In this document: piece after piece, positions 1 through 6,418 of the stretch | Numbering within the stretch: the first letter of the stretch is position 1 | Layout: the number at the start of each line of letters is the position of its first letter | From: Clostridia bacterium | GTDB lineage: Bacteria; Bacillota_A; Clostridia; Oscillospirales; CAG-272 | Direction of reading: 5' to 3' | Length of the DNA: 9,451 nt | Assembly: GCA_017452945.1 (NCBI GenBank) | Contig: JAFTLD010000055.1 | Location: 1-9,451, forward strand | Notes under the pieces: generated by a model | Seen by the model: only the letters and a program-made list of their open reading frames with translations | Databases searched by the model: none | Told to the model about the DNA's origin: nothing | Made by a program: the position numbers and the translations under genes

Positions 1-1340
1 CGATGCATCGGAATGCCCGCATAGATCGGAGTCATTTCGTTGACACGGTCAGTCACGTACTGTTGGGTTTTGACCTCAAGCAGCTCACAGCTGTATCCGT
101 GCCACTCGGGATCTTCAAAGCCCGTGCTGCCAAGCAGATGATAAATTTTGTATGCGGGAGAACGGTAATAGGGCGCTTCATCCGAATCGGGGGGCGTGGG
201 CAGCATCTCTACCATGGGTGCGTCACCCAAAAACAGCACGGTTTCCAGATAAGTGCATTTTGAAAAACCGACGTCGTACATTTCGGTCACGGTGGAGGGA
301 ATGGTCAACGTGCGGATGGCCGTGTTTGAAAATGCCTGCCTGCCAATCGAAACAAGGCCTTCGCAAAGCGTGACCTTCTCCAATTTTTCGCAGCTTTCAA
401 ATGCACGGAGCCCGATGCTTGTCACGCTCGCGGGAATGGTGATCTCGCGTAGCTCGGACAGACCTTCAAAAGTATTATCGCGGATCACGGTCACCCCCTC
501 GGGGATGACGATCTCTTTCAGGTTGGCGTAAAAGAAGGCGGCCTCGCCCAGATATGTGACAGAGGAAGGAATCTCCAGTTTCTCCAGATCACGGCATACC
601 CAGAATGCGCTGTCATCGATGGTGTGCAGCGTTTCGGGAAGCGTGATATCGGTCAGTGTAGAGCAACAGGAAAATGCGCTGTCGCCTATGATCTCTACGT
701 TTGCCGACATCCCCACCGATTGCAGATTATAGCAGCCAAAAAAAGCGGCTGTGTCGATCAGCGTGACCGTGTCGGGAATGTCCACGTGCTTCATGGTTTC
801 GTCCTTTGCAAAAGCAAAGTCACCGAGCTCGGTTACGGGCAAGCCTTCAATGGTGTCAGGAATGGTGAGGCTCTCTTGCCCACCCGGGTAACCGACGATG
901 CGGATGCCGCCGTCATCGGTCTTGACGTATTGGAAAAGCGGATCCTTGGGCTGCTCTTGCGTTTCCTCTCCGCGCAAGACGGCAAAGAAGGCATTCCAAT
1001 CCACACCGCCGTCCGGGGAGACTGTGCCAAGCAGTGCGTTCCAGTCAACGATCTGCAGCTTTTCTGTGAGCGCCTTTGAAAACGTCTGATCTTGTGTGCC
1101 CAGAACTCTGTCGAGCGCCTGTACAAAATTGCCCTTGAATTCGGGGTGTACGGATTTGTAATTGTCAACCAAAGCGAATGCACCTGCAACAGGTGTGATC
1201 AATATGGCCAAGGCCAGCACAGCTGCGATCAGCATAATCTTGAAGCTGCGTCTGCGATGCACGGGGATGGGAGTATTTGCTTGTTGGAGCAGATCGTCGT
1301 CAATGCCGTTCATCAATTCTATCAATTTGAATTCTGTCAT
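1..1340 (-). CDS. Membrane-anchored BspA-type leucine-rich-repeat protein, partial (C-terminus beyond window)
   Basis: The minus-strand reading frame is open from the ATG at 1338-1340 to base 1, giving 446 residues with the 3' end cut off. Residues 1-32 are a short charged N-terminus that should lie in the cytoplasm. Residues 34-58 are one hydrophobic segment starting FKIMLIAAVLALAIL. Residues 98-123 carry two DW-N-A motifs, and about 158-375 hold some ten LRR units of 22-26 residues with the BspA pattern (IP..V..IG..AF..C). No enzyme motif is seen. The start overlaps the stop of the upstream sigma gene (ATGA) and has an AAAGGAGG site at 1351-1358, so the two are probably translationally coupled. 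It matches the LRR protein at 2073-3830 along its whole visible length, so about 145 residues are probably missing. Role inferred: surface sensor or ligand binder controlling the paired sigma factor. An adhesin-like surface protein is the alternative. Confidence 0.85.
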   Translation of the reverse strand, partial: MTEFKLIELMNGIDDDLLQQANTPIPVHRRRSFKIMLIAAVLALAILITPVAGAFALVDNYKSVHPEFKGNFVQALDRVLGTQDQTFSKALTEKLQIVDWNALLGTVSPDGGVDWNAFFAVLRGEETQEQPKDPLFQYVKTDDGGIRIVGYPGGQESLTIPDTIEGLPVTELGDFAFAKDETMKHVDIPDTVTLIDTAAFFGCYNLQSVGMSANVEIIGDSAFSCCSTLTDITLPETLHTIDDSAFWVCRDLEKLEIPSSVTYLGEAAFFYANLKEIVIPEGVTVIRDNTFEGLSELREITIPASVTSIGLRAFESCEKLEKVTLCEGLVSIGRQAFSNTAIRTLTIPSTVTEMYDVGFSKCTYLETVLFLGDAPMVEMLPTPPDSDEAPYYRSPAYKIYHLLGSTGFEDPEWHGYSCELLEVKTQQYVTDRVNEMTPIYAGIPMH

Positions 1341-1897
1341 ACGGTATAACCCTCCTTTATTAAATAATCGCGAAGCTTTTCGCGAGTGCGTGACAGGATT
1401 TTTTTTACGTTGGCGCGCGTTAATCCGTAACGTATGGCAATGTCCCGGATGCTGTCCATGTAATAGTAGCGGCGGATGAACAGATTGCGCTCGCGCTCAG
1501 GCAAGGATCGTAAAAAGATGTTCAGTAAATCATAGAATTCGCGCTCTTCGGTCTGTGAGCGGATGTCTGTGTCGGGACTGGCAAGGTCCTGCATTTCTTC
1601 CAGCGCCATCACCAGTTCACCGCCGCCGCGCTTTTCGCGGTGCAGCGTGCGGTACCTGTCCAAAGAGAGGTGACGCGTAATGCCGCCAAGATAGAGCTGC
1701 AGATAATCGGGACGCGCGGGGGGAATGGAATTCCACGCACGCAGCCACGTGTCATTGACGCATTCTTCTGCGTCCTGCATGTTGAGCAGGATGTTGAACG
1801 CAATGCTTGTGCAATAGCCGCCGTATTTGTTGGCAGTTTCCTTGATTGCTTGCTCGTTGCGTGCATAGTAAAGCGCAATGATGTCATGATCTTGCAT
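1337..1897 (-). CDS. ECF-like sigma-70 family RNA polymerase sigma factor (copy 1)
   Basis: A 186-residue sigma factor with only regions 2 and 4. Region 2 lies at about 5-85 and includes QDAEECVNDTWLRAWNSIPP (41-60) and ITRHLSLDRYR (73-83), the core-binding and -10 recognition part. Region 4 lies at about 120-183, with a helix-turn-helix around DSIRDIAIRYGLTRANVKKILSR (148-170) for -35 recognition. The start at 1897 is preferred to the upstream in-frame ATG at 1915 because AAAGGAGT at 1905-1912 sits 7 bases before it and would lie inside the longer reading. The choice also gives exactly the same length as its paralogue at 3827-4387, with about 56% identity by hand alignment. Its stop overlaps the LRR start. 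It should direct RNA polymerase to a small regulon, probably including its own operon. No separate zinc-finger anti-sigma gene is present. Confidence 0.93.
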   Translation of the reverse strand: MQDHDIIALYYARNEQAIKETANKYGGYCTSIAFNILLNMQDAEECVNDTWLRAWNSIPPARPDYLQLYLGGITRHLSLDRYRTLHREKRGGGELVMALEEMQDLASPDTDIRSQTEEREFYDLLNIFLRSLPERERNLFIRRYYYMDSIRDIAIRYGLTRANVKKILSRTREKLRDYLIKEGYTV

Positions 1898-1936
1898 ATC
1901 GATCACTCCTTTCATGAAAATTTTGGTTCTCTACTC

Positions 1937-1968
1937 TATAAGGCGACAGATGAGGGTGTTTGGTGACA
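1937..1968 (-). promoter_or_regulatory. Possible ECF promoter or operator, TGTCA-N15-TGTCG, before sigma copy 1
   Basis: On the minus strand TGTCA (1968-1964) is followed after 15 bases by TGTCG (1948-1944) and then TTATA (1941-1937). The same order occurs ahead of the paralogous sigma gene at 4425-4453 with a 14-base gap. ECF promoters usually have a conserved -35 element and a short CGTC or GTC-type -10 at about this distance, so this may be an autoregulatory promoter read by the encoded sigma. It could instead be a direct-repeat operator. The conservation between copies is seen; the function is inferred. Confidence 0.4.
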
Positions 1969-1970
1969 AC

Positions 1971-1999
1971 ATTTTATCATAATTATTGAAAATATGCAA
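1971..1999 (-). promoter_or_regulatory. Sigma-A-like promoter of sigma/LRR operon 1
   Basis: On the minus strand: TTGCAT (1999-1994), a 17-base spacer, TAAAAT (1976-1971), with an extended -10 TG directly before it. The -35 is weak (3 of 6), the -10 good (5 of 6). It sits just behind the T-tract of the preceding operon's terminator and about 75 bases ahead of the sigma start. The paralogous operon has the same arrangement. Confidence 0.6.
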
Positions 2000-2007
2000 T
2001 TTTTCTC

Positions 2008-2038
2008 AAAAAAACCGTCCGCGGCATGCCGCGGACGG
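2008..2038 (-). terminator. Intrinsic terminator of sigma/LRR operon 2
   Basis: A perfect 24-base palindrome (2015-2038; 10-bp stem CCGTCCGCGG with a CATG loop) is followed on the minus strand by seven T (2014-2008). It lies 35 bases after the LRR stop at 2073 and separates the two cassettes. Confidence 0.9.
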
Positions 2039-2072
2039 GTATGTGAGCTTGTGGGGGGAACAAGCGTCACGA

Positions 2073-3830
2073 CTAATCGAGTGTGACGAACGCATCCGGG
2101 AAGTGCTTGTGGAATGCGCTGTCACCATTTTGGTTTTCGGGGTTGAGATTGTAAACATAGACACGGGAATCGGAGTAAGAGCTGTCGGTTGTTGAGATTG
2201 CCACAGCGATATAGCTGTGCAGGATGTCGTCATTAGTTTCCGCAGGAGAGTTCACAATGATCACGGGATACAGAGCGTCGCCCTGAGGATCCCTTTGGTC
2301 ATGCGCCAGCCCTGCCACACCGATGATATCCTCGCTTGACGAATGCGTGACCTTGATCAACACGACCGAAAACTGCTCGAAATACGTGCTGTCAAACGTG
2401 ATATCCGACTCGTAAAGGCTTGAAATTTTCTTGCCGATTGCCTGAAATTGCTTATATGAGTTGAGCACGAGCACGTCACCCTCAAAATAGGAGGTGCCGC
2501 TTGTACCCAGCATGACCTCTGCATAAAAGGGAACGGTTTCAAGGCCGCATTCTGTCACGTAGGGTTGGGTGGTCAGGGGCGAAAGCTGCGCCTTGAACAC
2601 GTGCCAGAAATCGGAAAAGCCTTGCGCACCAAGGGAATAATAAACGTCGTAATACGGATAAAGGACGTCTTCCGGACGCCAGCTTGTGTACCAGAGATGC
2701 GTGGACTCGACGGTCGGTGCATCGCCAAGGAAGGTGACCTTTTGCAGATTCACACAATTCAAAAAGTATACGTCATACATGTCGGTCACCGTAGCGGGAA
2801 TGGTAATCTCGGTGATTGCCGTGCCGTCAAAAGCACCGGCACCAACCGTCTGCAGGCCGTCGTTGAGCGTAATTTCCGAAAGACCCGTACATTCTGCAAA
2901 AGCCAGATCTCCGATTTCAATGACAGAGGAGGGGATTTCGATCTCCTTCAAATTTGGTGTATTACAAAATGCACCCGCGGGAATGGCGGTCACACCGTCC
3001 AAGATCTCAACGCTTTGTAAGCGAGAGCTGAAAAACGGCGTTTCGCCCCAGTTGGTCAGCGTCGGTCTGATGGTAATCTTTGTCAAGGCTGTATTTGCAA
3101 AAGCAAAGTCACCAATCGTGCGTAAAGCGTACGGCAGATTCATGCTGCTCAGATAATTGCAATCTGAAAATGCTTGATTGCCGATCTCACGCAAATTGAT
3201 GGAGAGATCTACCGATACAAGAGAATTGCAGGCGTAGAATGCCTTGTCTTCAATTTTTGTCACGGTATCGGGCAGAGATACGTGTGTGATGCTTTGGTTT
3301 TCAGCAAACGCGCCTTCACCGATTACAGTGACCTTTGCTCCCGAGAGCGTTTCGGGGACCTCGATCACGGTTTGGTTGCTACCACTGACAAATGCAGTGA
3401 TCTTCATAGTGCCGTCGTCCAGCTTGACCGATTTATAAACGTTGCCGTCAAGCGTTGGCTCATGCTCCTTGCCACGCAGCACGTCCCATACCGCACCCCA
3501 GTTCACGTTACCGTCCTTGCCGATTGCGTCACCGAGTGCGCCCCAATTCATGTTGCCGAACAGCTCGCCGATCAAGCCTGTGGGCTTGCCGTCATTCTGC
3601 TCTGTATCCGACACTTGGTCGGAATCGACGTCGGGATCCGGTGCACTGTAGCCAATGACCAATGCAAACGCACCGGCTATGGGCGTGATGAAAATCGCAA
3701 ACGCCAGCACGGCCGCGATCAGCGCGATCTTAAAGCCGCGTTTTTTGCGAAAGGGGACGGGTTTATCTGCTGCGGCAATGATCTCGGGGTCAATGTCGCC
3801 CATCAGCTCGTAAAATTTTTGTTCGTTCAT
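2073..3830 (-). CDS. Membrane-anchored BspA-type leucine-rich-repeat protein (copy 2, complete)
   Basis: 585 residues. Residues 1-32 are a charged N-terminus (MNEQKFYELMGDIDPEII...), 34-58 one transmembrane segment, and 59-130 an acidic linker with two NWGA motifs (95-98, 110-113). About 153-375 hold ten BspA-type LRR units, and about 425-585 a beta-rich, non-LRR domain. No sortase or cell-wall motif is seen at the C-terminus, so the membrane segment is the only visible anchor. In-frame ATGs exist at 3842 and 3836, but the ATG at 3830 is chosen: its ATGA overlap with the sigma stop repeats that of the paralogous pair, and the N-termini then align residue for residue (ELM..ID, then FKI.LIAAVLA.AI.ITP.AGAFALV). 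GAGGA at 3843-3847 is a weak ribosome site 12 bases upstream, so coupling to sigma translation probably matters. Likely an extracellular sensor restraining its sigma factor (inference). Confidence 0.9.
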   Translation of the reverse strand: MNEQKFYELMGDIDPEIIAAADKPVPFRKKRGFKIALIAAVLAFAIFITPIAGAFALVIGYSAPDPDVDSDQVSDTEQNDGKPTGLIGELFGNMNWGALGDAIGKDGNVNWGAVWDVLRGKEHEPTLDGNVYKSVKLDDGTMKITAFVSGSNQTVIEVPETLSGAKVTVIGEGAFAENQSITHVSLPDTVTKIEDKAFYACNSLVSVDLSINLREIGNQAFSDCNYLSSMNLPYALRTIGDFAFANTALTKITIRPTLTNWGETPFFSSRLQSVEILDGVTAIPAGAFCNTPNLKEIEIPSSVIEIGDLAFAECTGLSEITLNDGLQTVGAGAFDGTAITEITIPATVTDMYDVYFLNCVNLQKVTFLGDAPTVESTHLWYTSWRPEDVLYPYYDVYYSLGAQGFSDFWHVFKAQLSPLTTQPYVTECGLETVPFYAEVMLGTSGTSYFEGDVLVLNSYKQFQAIGKKISSLYESDITFDSTYFEQFSVVLIKVTHSSSEDIIGVAGLAHDQRDPQGDALYPVIIVNSPAETNDDILHSYIAVAISTTDSSYSDSRVYVYNLNPENQNGDSAFHKHFPDAFVTLD

Positions 3831-4387
3831 ACGCATAACCATTCCTCGTCTAAATAAAGTTTCAGTTTCTTTCGGGTTCTGGAAAGGATCTTGAGTACGT
3901 TGTTTTGCGAAATACCGAAGCGCTTTGCAATGGTCGGCACGTCATCCGTAAAAAAGTAACGCCGCACGAAAATATTGCGGTCGCGTTCGGAAAGGGAATA
4001 GAGAAAGGCGTTGAGCAGCTCCACGAATTCCTGCTCACGAAAAGCATCCTCCACCGAATACTCCGAGGCCGTGATCTCGCTGATCTCGTCAAAGGCCACG
4101 GTCATCTCGCCAAAGCCGCGCTTTTCGCGATGCTCGGCTCTGTATTTGTCAAGGGCTAAGTTGCGCGTAATCTTGCCTACGTATGATTTGAGCAGCGTTG
4201 GCTTGGCTGGCGGAATGGAATTCCAGGTGCGCAGCCAGGTGTCGTTGACGCATTCCTCCGCATCCTGCAGATTTTGCAGAATATTTTGTGCGATGCTTTT
4301 GCAAAAACTGCCGTATTTGGCCTCTGTTTCGGTAATGGCACGCTCGTTGCGCGCAAAATACAGATCAACGATCTGTGAGTCCAGCAT
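3827..4387 (-). CDS. ECF-like sigma-70 family RNA polymerase sigma factor (copy 2)
   Basis: 186 residues, with sigma region 2 at about 5-85 (QDAEECVNDTWLRTWNSIPP at 41-60, ITRNLALDKYR at 73-83) and region 4 at about 120-183 (helix-turn-helix around DDVPTIAKRFGISQNNVLKI, 148-167, then LSRTR). The start at 4387 is chosen over the ATG at 4420 because AAAGGAGG (4397-4404) lies 9 bases before it and the length then equals that of its paralogue. Identity to sigma copy 1 is about 56% by hand count. The match is strongest in region 2 and the end of region 4; residues 101-118, between the domains, are nearly unrelated. It is first gene of a two-gene operon, with a four-base overlap to the LRR gene. 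It probably responds to an outside signal through that membrane partner. Confidence 0.93.
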   Translation of the reverse strand: MLDSQIVDLYFARNERAITETEAKYGSFCKSIAQNILQNLQDAEECVNDTWLRTWNSIPPAKPTLLKSYVGKITRNLALDKYRAEHREKRGFGEMTVAFDEISEITASEYSVEDAFREQEFVELLNAFLYSLSERDRNIFVRRYFFTDDVPTIAKRFGISQNNVLKILSRTRKKLKLYLDEEWLCV

Positions 4388-4424
4388 ATGCCCGGGCCTC
4401 CTTTCTTTTTTGTCCTTCACCTAT

Positions 4425-4453
4425 TATAACGACATCCGACGCGAATTCTGACA
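4425..4453 (-). promoter_or_regulatory. Possible ECF promoter or operator, TGTCA-N14-TGTCG, before sigma copy 2
   Basis: On the minus strand TGTCA (4453-4449), 14 bases, TGTCG (4434-4430) and TTATA (4429-4425). It is the counterpart of the element at 1937-1968; only these words and the promoter just upstream are conserved in otherwise diverged leaders. Autoregulation by the sigma is inferred; a dimeric repressor site is the alternative. Confidence 0.4.
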
Positions 4454-4455
4454 TC

Positions 4456-4484
4456 ATTTTAACATATTTTTTGAATATTTACAA
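4456..4484 (-). promoter_or_regulatory. Sigma-A-like promoter of sigma/LRR operon 2
   Basis: On the minus strand TTGTAA (4484-4479), a 17-base spacer, and TAAAAT (4461-4456). It begins right behind the tyrS terminator T-tract and about 70 bases before the sigma start. Spacer length, -10 hexamer and following bases (TAAAATG.TGTCA) match the promoter of operon 1. Confidence 0.6.
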
Positions 4485-4485
4485 G

Positions 4486-4513
4486 AAAAATACGGGAGGC
4501 GAAACGCCTCCCG
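4486..4513 (-). terminator. Intrinsic terminator of tyrS
   Basis: A 9-bp perfect stem CGGGAGGCG/CGCCTCCCG (4493-4501 with 4505-4513), followed on the minus strand by TATTTTTC. It lies 13 bases after the tyrS stop and isolates tyrS from sigma/LRR operon 2. Confidence 0.9.
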
Positions 4514-4526
4514 CTAAAACAATATT

Positions 4527-5759
4527 TTATTCTGCAATGACCTTAACAAAGGTCTTCTTGCCCTTCTTGAACAGCTTACCTTCGGCAAAATCAGCCTTGG
4601 TGTAGGCGGTCTTGAAATCGGTGATCTTTTCACCGTCCACCGTCACGCCACCCTGCTGGATTGCGGTGCGCGCCTCGGACTTGGACTTGACAAGTCCTGC
4701 CTTGACCATGACAGAGCCGATGTCGATCTGACCCTCAACCATGCCACCGGTAAAGTCGGCATCGGTCAGGGTGTGTACGGGAGCATCTGCCGCGCCGCCT
4801 GCGGAGAACAGGGAACGCGCCTGCGCCTGTGCCTTTTCGGCTTCTTCTTCACCGTGAACCAGCTTGGTCAGCTCGTATGCAAGGATCTCCTTGGCGGTGT
4901 TGAGCTGTGCGCCCTCCCATGCGTCCATTGCGTCGATCTGCTCCAGAGGCAGGAAGGTCAGCATACGGATGCACTTGAGCACGTCTGCGTCATTTACGTT
5001 TCTCCAGTACTGGTAGAAGTCGTAGGGCGTGGTCTTCTTGGGATCCAGCCATACGGCACCCGAAGCGGTCTTACCCATCTTCTTACCCTCGGAGTTGAGA
5101 AGCAGGGTAATGGTCATGGCGTAAGCATCCTTGCCCAGCTTTCTGCGGATCAGCTCGGTACCGCCCAGCATATTCGACCACTGGTCGTCACCACCGAACT
5201 GCATGTTGCAGCCGTAGGTCTTGTACAGGTGGTAGAAGTCGTAGGACTGCATGATCATGTAGTTGAATTCGAGGAAGGAAAGTCCCTTTTCCATTCTCTG
5301 CTTGTAGCACTCTGCGCTGAGCATCTTGTTGACAGAGAAGCACGCGCCAACGTCACGCAGTACCTCCACGTAATTCAGCTGCAAAAGCCAATCCTTGTTG
5401 TTGACCAGGATTGCCTTGCCCTCGCCAAAATCAATAAAGCGGGACATCTGCTGCTTGAAGCACTCCACGTTGTGTGCAATGGTTTCTTCTGTCATCATCT
5501 GTCTCATGTCGGTTCTGCCCGAGGGGTCACCGACCATCGCGGTACCTCCACCGATCAGAACGACCGGCTTGTTGCCCGCCATCTGCAGTCTTTTCATCAG
5601 GCACAGTGCCATGAAGTGACCGACGTGCAACGAATCTGCCGTGGGGTCAAAGCCAATGTAAAAGGTCGCCTTGCCCGCGTTGATCATCTCTCTGATCTCT
5701 GCTTCGTCGGTGACCTGGGCGATCAATCCCCTGGCTTGCAATTCTTCGTAGATTTGCAT
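4527..5759 (-). CDS. tyrS: Tyrosine--tRNA ligase
   Basis: Cytoplasmic class I synthetase that charges tRNA-Tyr with tyrosine using ATP. It is 410 residues, the usual bacterial length. The catalytic Rossmann domain contains YIGFDPTADSLHVGH (34-48) with the HIGH-type signature HVGH at 45-48, and Y34 and D38 match known tyrosine-site positions. GGDDQWSN lies at 189-196 and the KMSKS-type loop reads KMGKT (227-231). An S4 RNA-binding domain occupies about 345-408 (GLVKSKSEARTAIQQGG at 355-371). The frame stays open upstream to 5921, but that part is T-box leader. The start at 5759 has AAAGGAG 9 bases before it (5769-5775) and begins with the expected MQIYEELQARGLI. It is a single-gene unit controlled by the T-box leader, between its own promoter and terminator. 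Confidence 0.98.
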   Translation of the reverse strand: MQIYEELQARGLIAQVTDEAEIREMINAGKATFYIGFDPTADSLHVGHFMALCLMKRLQMAGNKPVVLIGGGTAMVGDPSGRTDMRQMMTEETIAHNVECFKQQMSRFIDFGEGKAILVNNKDWLLQLNYVEVLRDVGACFSVNKMLSAECYKQRMEKGLSFLEFNYMIMQSYDFYHLYKTYGCNMQFGGDDQWSNMLGGTELIRRKLGKDAYAMTITLLLNSEGKKMGKTASGAVWLDPKKTTPYDFYQYWRNVNDADVLKCIRMLTFLPLEQIDAMDAWEGAQLNTAKEILAYELTKLVHGEEEAEKAQAQARSLFSAGGAADAPVHTLTDADFTGGMVEGQIDIGSVMVKAGLVKSKSEARTAIQQGGVTVDGEKITDFKTAYTKADFAEGKLFKKGKKTFVKVIAE

Positions 5760-5782
5760 GTTTTTGTTCTCCTTTGTGTATG

Positions 5783-5838
5783 AAAAAATAAAAAGTCCCC
5801 GACCTCGGCACGTACCGAAATCAAGGACGGGCGGGGAC
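5783..5838 (-). terminator. T-box leader terminator hairpin of tyrS
   Basis: On the minus strand GTCCCCG (5838-5832) pairs with CGGGGAC (5801-5795), enclosing a smaller CGGTACGTGCCG hairpin, and is followed by TTTTTATTTTTT (5794-5783). It ends 23 bases before the tyrS start. The 5' arm directly abuts the T-box sequence, as expected for competing terminator and antiterminator folds. Confidence 0.88.
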
Positions 5839-6089
5839 GCCGCCGTGTTACCACCTTGCTTTACCTCTTTTTTGCAAAAGAAGCCTCTGTCGGCTGCCTG
5901 TGAAATCACGCGCAGTCGCATTCCGATAACGGGGAATTGCCGCCGCAGCCTACGCAGGAGTTCCCATGGAAAAACCGTTCAGTGCGGAGCTCGGGGATGT
6001 ATTTCACCGCTGCCATCCTCGCCCCTCTCATCAACCGGGTACTTTCTGTGAGTCGCATGCGGGTACTTTTTCCCGTCAAAGCCAATACA
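5783..6089 (-). promoter_or_regulatory. Tyrosine-specific T-box riboswitch leader of tyrS
   Basis: The leader RNA binds uncharged tRNA-Tyr and lets transcription continue into tyrS when charging is low. The T-box core reads AAGGTGGTAACACGGCG on the minus strand (5857-5841). Its TGGT would pair with ACCA, the acceptor end of a tRNA with discriminator A, as tRNA-Tyr has. The probable specifier triplet is TAC (6001-5999, Tyr codon) in GGTGAAATACATCCCCGAG, followed by a purine. Other Stem I features are a CAGAAAG segment (probable AG bulge region) and GTTGATGAGAG (distal loop region). The terminator hairpin ends the leader. The 5' end at 6089 is estimated from the promoter. Exact stem boundaries were not folded. 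Confidence 0.92.
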
Positions 6090-6095
6090 TGTGAC

Positions 6096-6124
6096 ATTAT
6101 ATATCAAAATATCCGGATTGTCAA
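6096..6124 (-). promoter_or_regulatory. Consensus sigma-A promoter of the tyrS leader
   Basis: On the minus strand TTGACA (6124-6119), exactly 17 bases, TATAAT (6101-6096): both hexamers are perfect consensus. Transcription should begin near 6089, leaving about 330 nt of leader before tyrS. Confidence 0.92.
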
Positions 6125-6318
6125 GTATTAATGGGAAAATCTTTTTTTTGATCTCGAGGATGACGAGCAAAAAATGCGAGGCGAAGAATCTTGGCAAAGG
6201 GATACTTGTTCAAGGATGACAGATTGGGATTATATTGTAAAGTCAGACCGGACCAAAGGAGGACGCACCCGTCCGCATTTCTTTACCAAATATTTCCCCC
6301 GAAAGCGGGCGCGTGCCG
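6125..6318. other. Divergent intergenic spacer, no gene seen
   Basis: The spacer lies between the back-to-back promoters of tyrS and the MBOAT operon. It holds an A/T-rich tract and an AAAGGAGG at 6255-6262 with no start codon at a usable distance. A short GGACG/CGTCC hairpin (6261-6274) follows without a T-tract. No regulatory element is supported. Confidence 0.5.
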
Positions 6319-6347
6319 TTGACAAAATCCGTGCAATACTTTATAAT
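6319..6347 (+). promoter_or_regulatory. Consensus sigma-A promoter of the MBOAT-DHHW operon
   Basis: TTGACA (6319-6324), 17-base spacer, TATAAT (6342-6347): both hexamers are perfect consensus. The predicted start near 6354 gives a 5' leader of about 65 nt before the GTG at 6419, in which no riboswitch-like structure is evident. Confidence 0.9.
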
Positions 6348-6418
6348 AATATATACTGAATAATTATGGCTTTCTGCGGAAACCATGAACGTATAGATTT
6401 ATCACAGGGGAGCTTGCC

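Noticed and set aside
2565..3156. Regularly spaced similar motifs in the LRR regions, checked as possible DNA repeats or a CRISPR array
   Set aside because: The periodicity is about 66-72 bases with degenerate sequence and follows the protein LRR units. There are no identical repeats or unique spacers.
3174..3857. 227-codon plus-strand frame opposite the LRR protein
   Set aside because: It is antisense to a gene with clear LRR and membrane features and has no independent support.
4773..5783. 336-codon open frame on the plus strand
   Set aside because: It lies antisense to the well-supported tyrS and its leader, has no family resemblance and no ribosome site. It is a codon-usage shadow.
5760..5921. 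N-terminal extension of tyrS by 54 codons
   Set aside because: This stretch is the T-box core and terminator. The start at 5759 has an AAAGGAG site and the expected N-terminus.
6255..6274. AAAGGAGG followed by a small GGACG/CGTCC hairpin, considered as a leader peptide site or terminator
   Set aside because: There is no start codon at a usable distance and no T-run after the hairpin.
6174..6359. 61-codon plus-strand frame between the divergent promoters
   Set aside because: It has no ribosome site, runs through the consensus MBOAT promoter and has a composition unlike a real protein.
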